A stretch of DNA of 6,475 nt, taken from assembly GCA_945614335.1 (NCBI GenBank), contig CALZAP010000083.1, positions 1 to 6,475 of the forward strand. The letters run 5' to 3'. Origin of the DNA: an uncultured Prevotella sp. (GTDB lineage Bacteria > Bacteroidota > Bacteroidia > Bacteroidales > Bacteroidaceae). Positions 6,376-6,475 of this stretch are shown here, one piece after another (position 1 is the stretch's first letter; the number at the start of each line of letters is the position of its first letter). The position numbers and the translations under genes are program-made. The notes beneath the pieces were generated by a model. The model saw only the letters and a program-made list of their open reading frames with translations, had not been told where the DNA came from and did no database searches.

Positions 6376-6427
6376 CAGCCGATTTCCGACAGCTGCTGCT
6401 TAACAAGCGGTAATCGGCTGAAGGTAC
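6367..6427. repeat. 61-bp near-perfect inverted repeat between tRNA promoter and tRNA-Thr
   Basis: The left arm GTACCTT (6367-6373), two extra bases TG, then CAGCCGATT (6376-6384) is complementary to AATCGGCTG (6412-6420) and AAGGTAC (6421-6427): sixteen pairs with a 2-nt bulge. Inside, a T-T mismatch (6385/6411) is followed by CCG (6386-6388) pairing with CGG (6408-6410). The terminal loop is 19 nt. The left arm includes most of the -7 box and the right arm ends 2 nt before the tRNA. A transcript from the local promoter would miss the outer seven pairs, whereas read-through from hpf would carry the whole hairpin. Confidence 0.85.
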
Positions 6428-6429
6428 AA

Positions 6430-6475
6430 GCCTCTTTAGCTCAGTTGGCCAGAGCACGTGATTTGTAATCTCGGG
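6430..6475 (+). tRNA. tRNA-Thr (anticodon UGU), 5' 46 nt, cut by the window edge
   Basis: The acceptor 5' strand GCCTCTT (6430-6436), TA, D stem GCTC/GAGC with loop AGTTGGCCA containing the invariant GG, then anticodon stem CGTGA and TCTCG (6457-6461 and 6469-6473) around loop TTTGTAA follow tRNA geometry. The anticodon TGT is at 6464-6466, read 5'-UGU-3', specific for Thr codons ACA/ACG. The middle pair of the anticodon stem (6459-6471) is U-U. The T arm and acceptor 3' strand lie beyond the window, so cloverleaf closure cannot be checked. In Bacteroidales I recall this gene heading a tRNA cluster before tuf. Confidence 0.88.

Noticed and set aside
6367..6427. dif site or invertible promoter acted on by the neighbouring recombinase
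   Set aside because: A dif site is about 28 bp with two 11-bp arms around 6 bp, and phase-variable promoters need arms around a whole promoter. Here the inner segment is 27 bp and the -7 box lies in one arm only.

Overview
The window looks like a chromosome segment from the order Bacteroidales, most likely Prevotella or a close relative. Three things support this. Start codons lack Shine-Dalgarno sequences. The promoters fit the Bacteroidetes -33/-7 pattern (TTTG, about 20 bp, TAnnTTTG). The gene order rpsU - xerC-like - hpf - tRNA-Thr is one I recall from Bacteroidales, upstream of a tRNA cluster and tuf. The genus is a guess from general resemblance.

Left part (1-2660): carbohydrate-active enzymes. 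The last 62 codons of a GH97 family glycosidase run rightwards into the window. They meet, tail to tail, a complete exported GH95 family glycosidase (824 aa) on the minus strand. The two stop codons share the palindrome TTAA. The GH95 enzyme keeps its catalytic Asn/Asn/Glu/Asp set. At a position I recall as separating alpha-L-fucosidases from alpha-L-galactosidases it has Thr rather than His.

Middle (2661-4726): a 219-bp divergent intergenic region holds promoters for both flanking genes. It is followed by a complete cytoplasmic aminopeptidase P (600 aa) with all metal ligands, which ends in a clear intrinsic terminator.

Right part (4727-6475): housekeeping genes for translation and chromosome maintenance. 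They are ribosomal protein bS21 (rpsU), a XerC/XerD-type tyrosine recombinase, a short ribosome hibernation factor (hpf) and the first 46 nt of tRNA-Thr(UGU), cut by the window edge. rpsU, the recombinase gene and the tRNA each have a recognisable promoter; hpf probably shares the recombinase transcript.

I see no mobile element, CRISPR array, defence island or clearly new gene system; the gene content is ordinary. The most unusual structure is a 61-bp near-perfect inverted repeat (6367-6427). Its left arm lies inside the -7 box of the tRNA promoter and its right arm ends 2 nt before the tRNA. Other points to check are an exact 12-bp direct repeat around the rpsU promoter, a six-codon overlapping upstream ORF at the recombinase start, and the predicted GH95 specificity shift.
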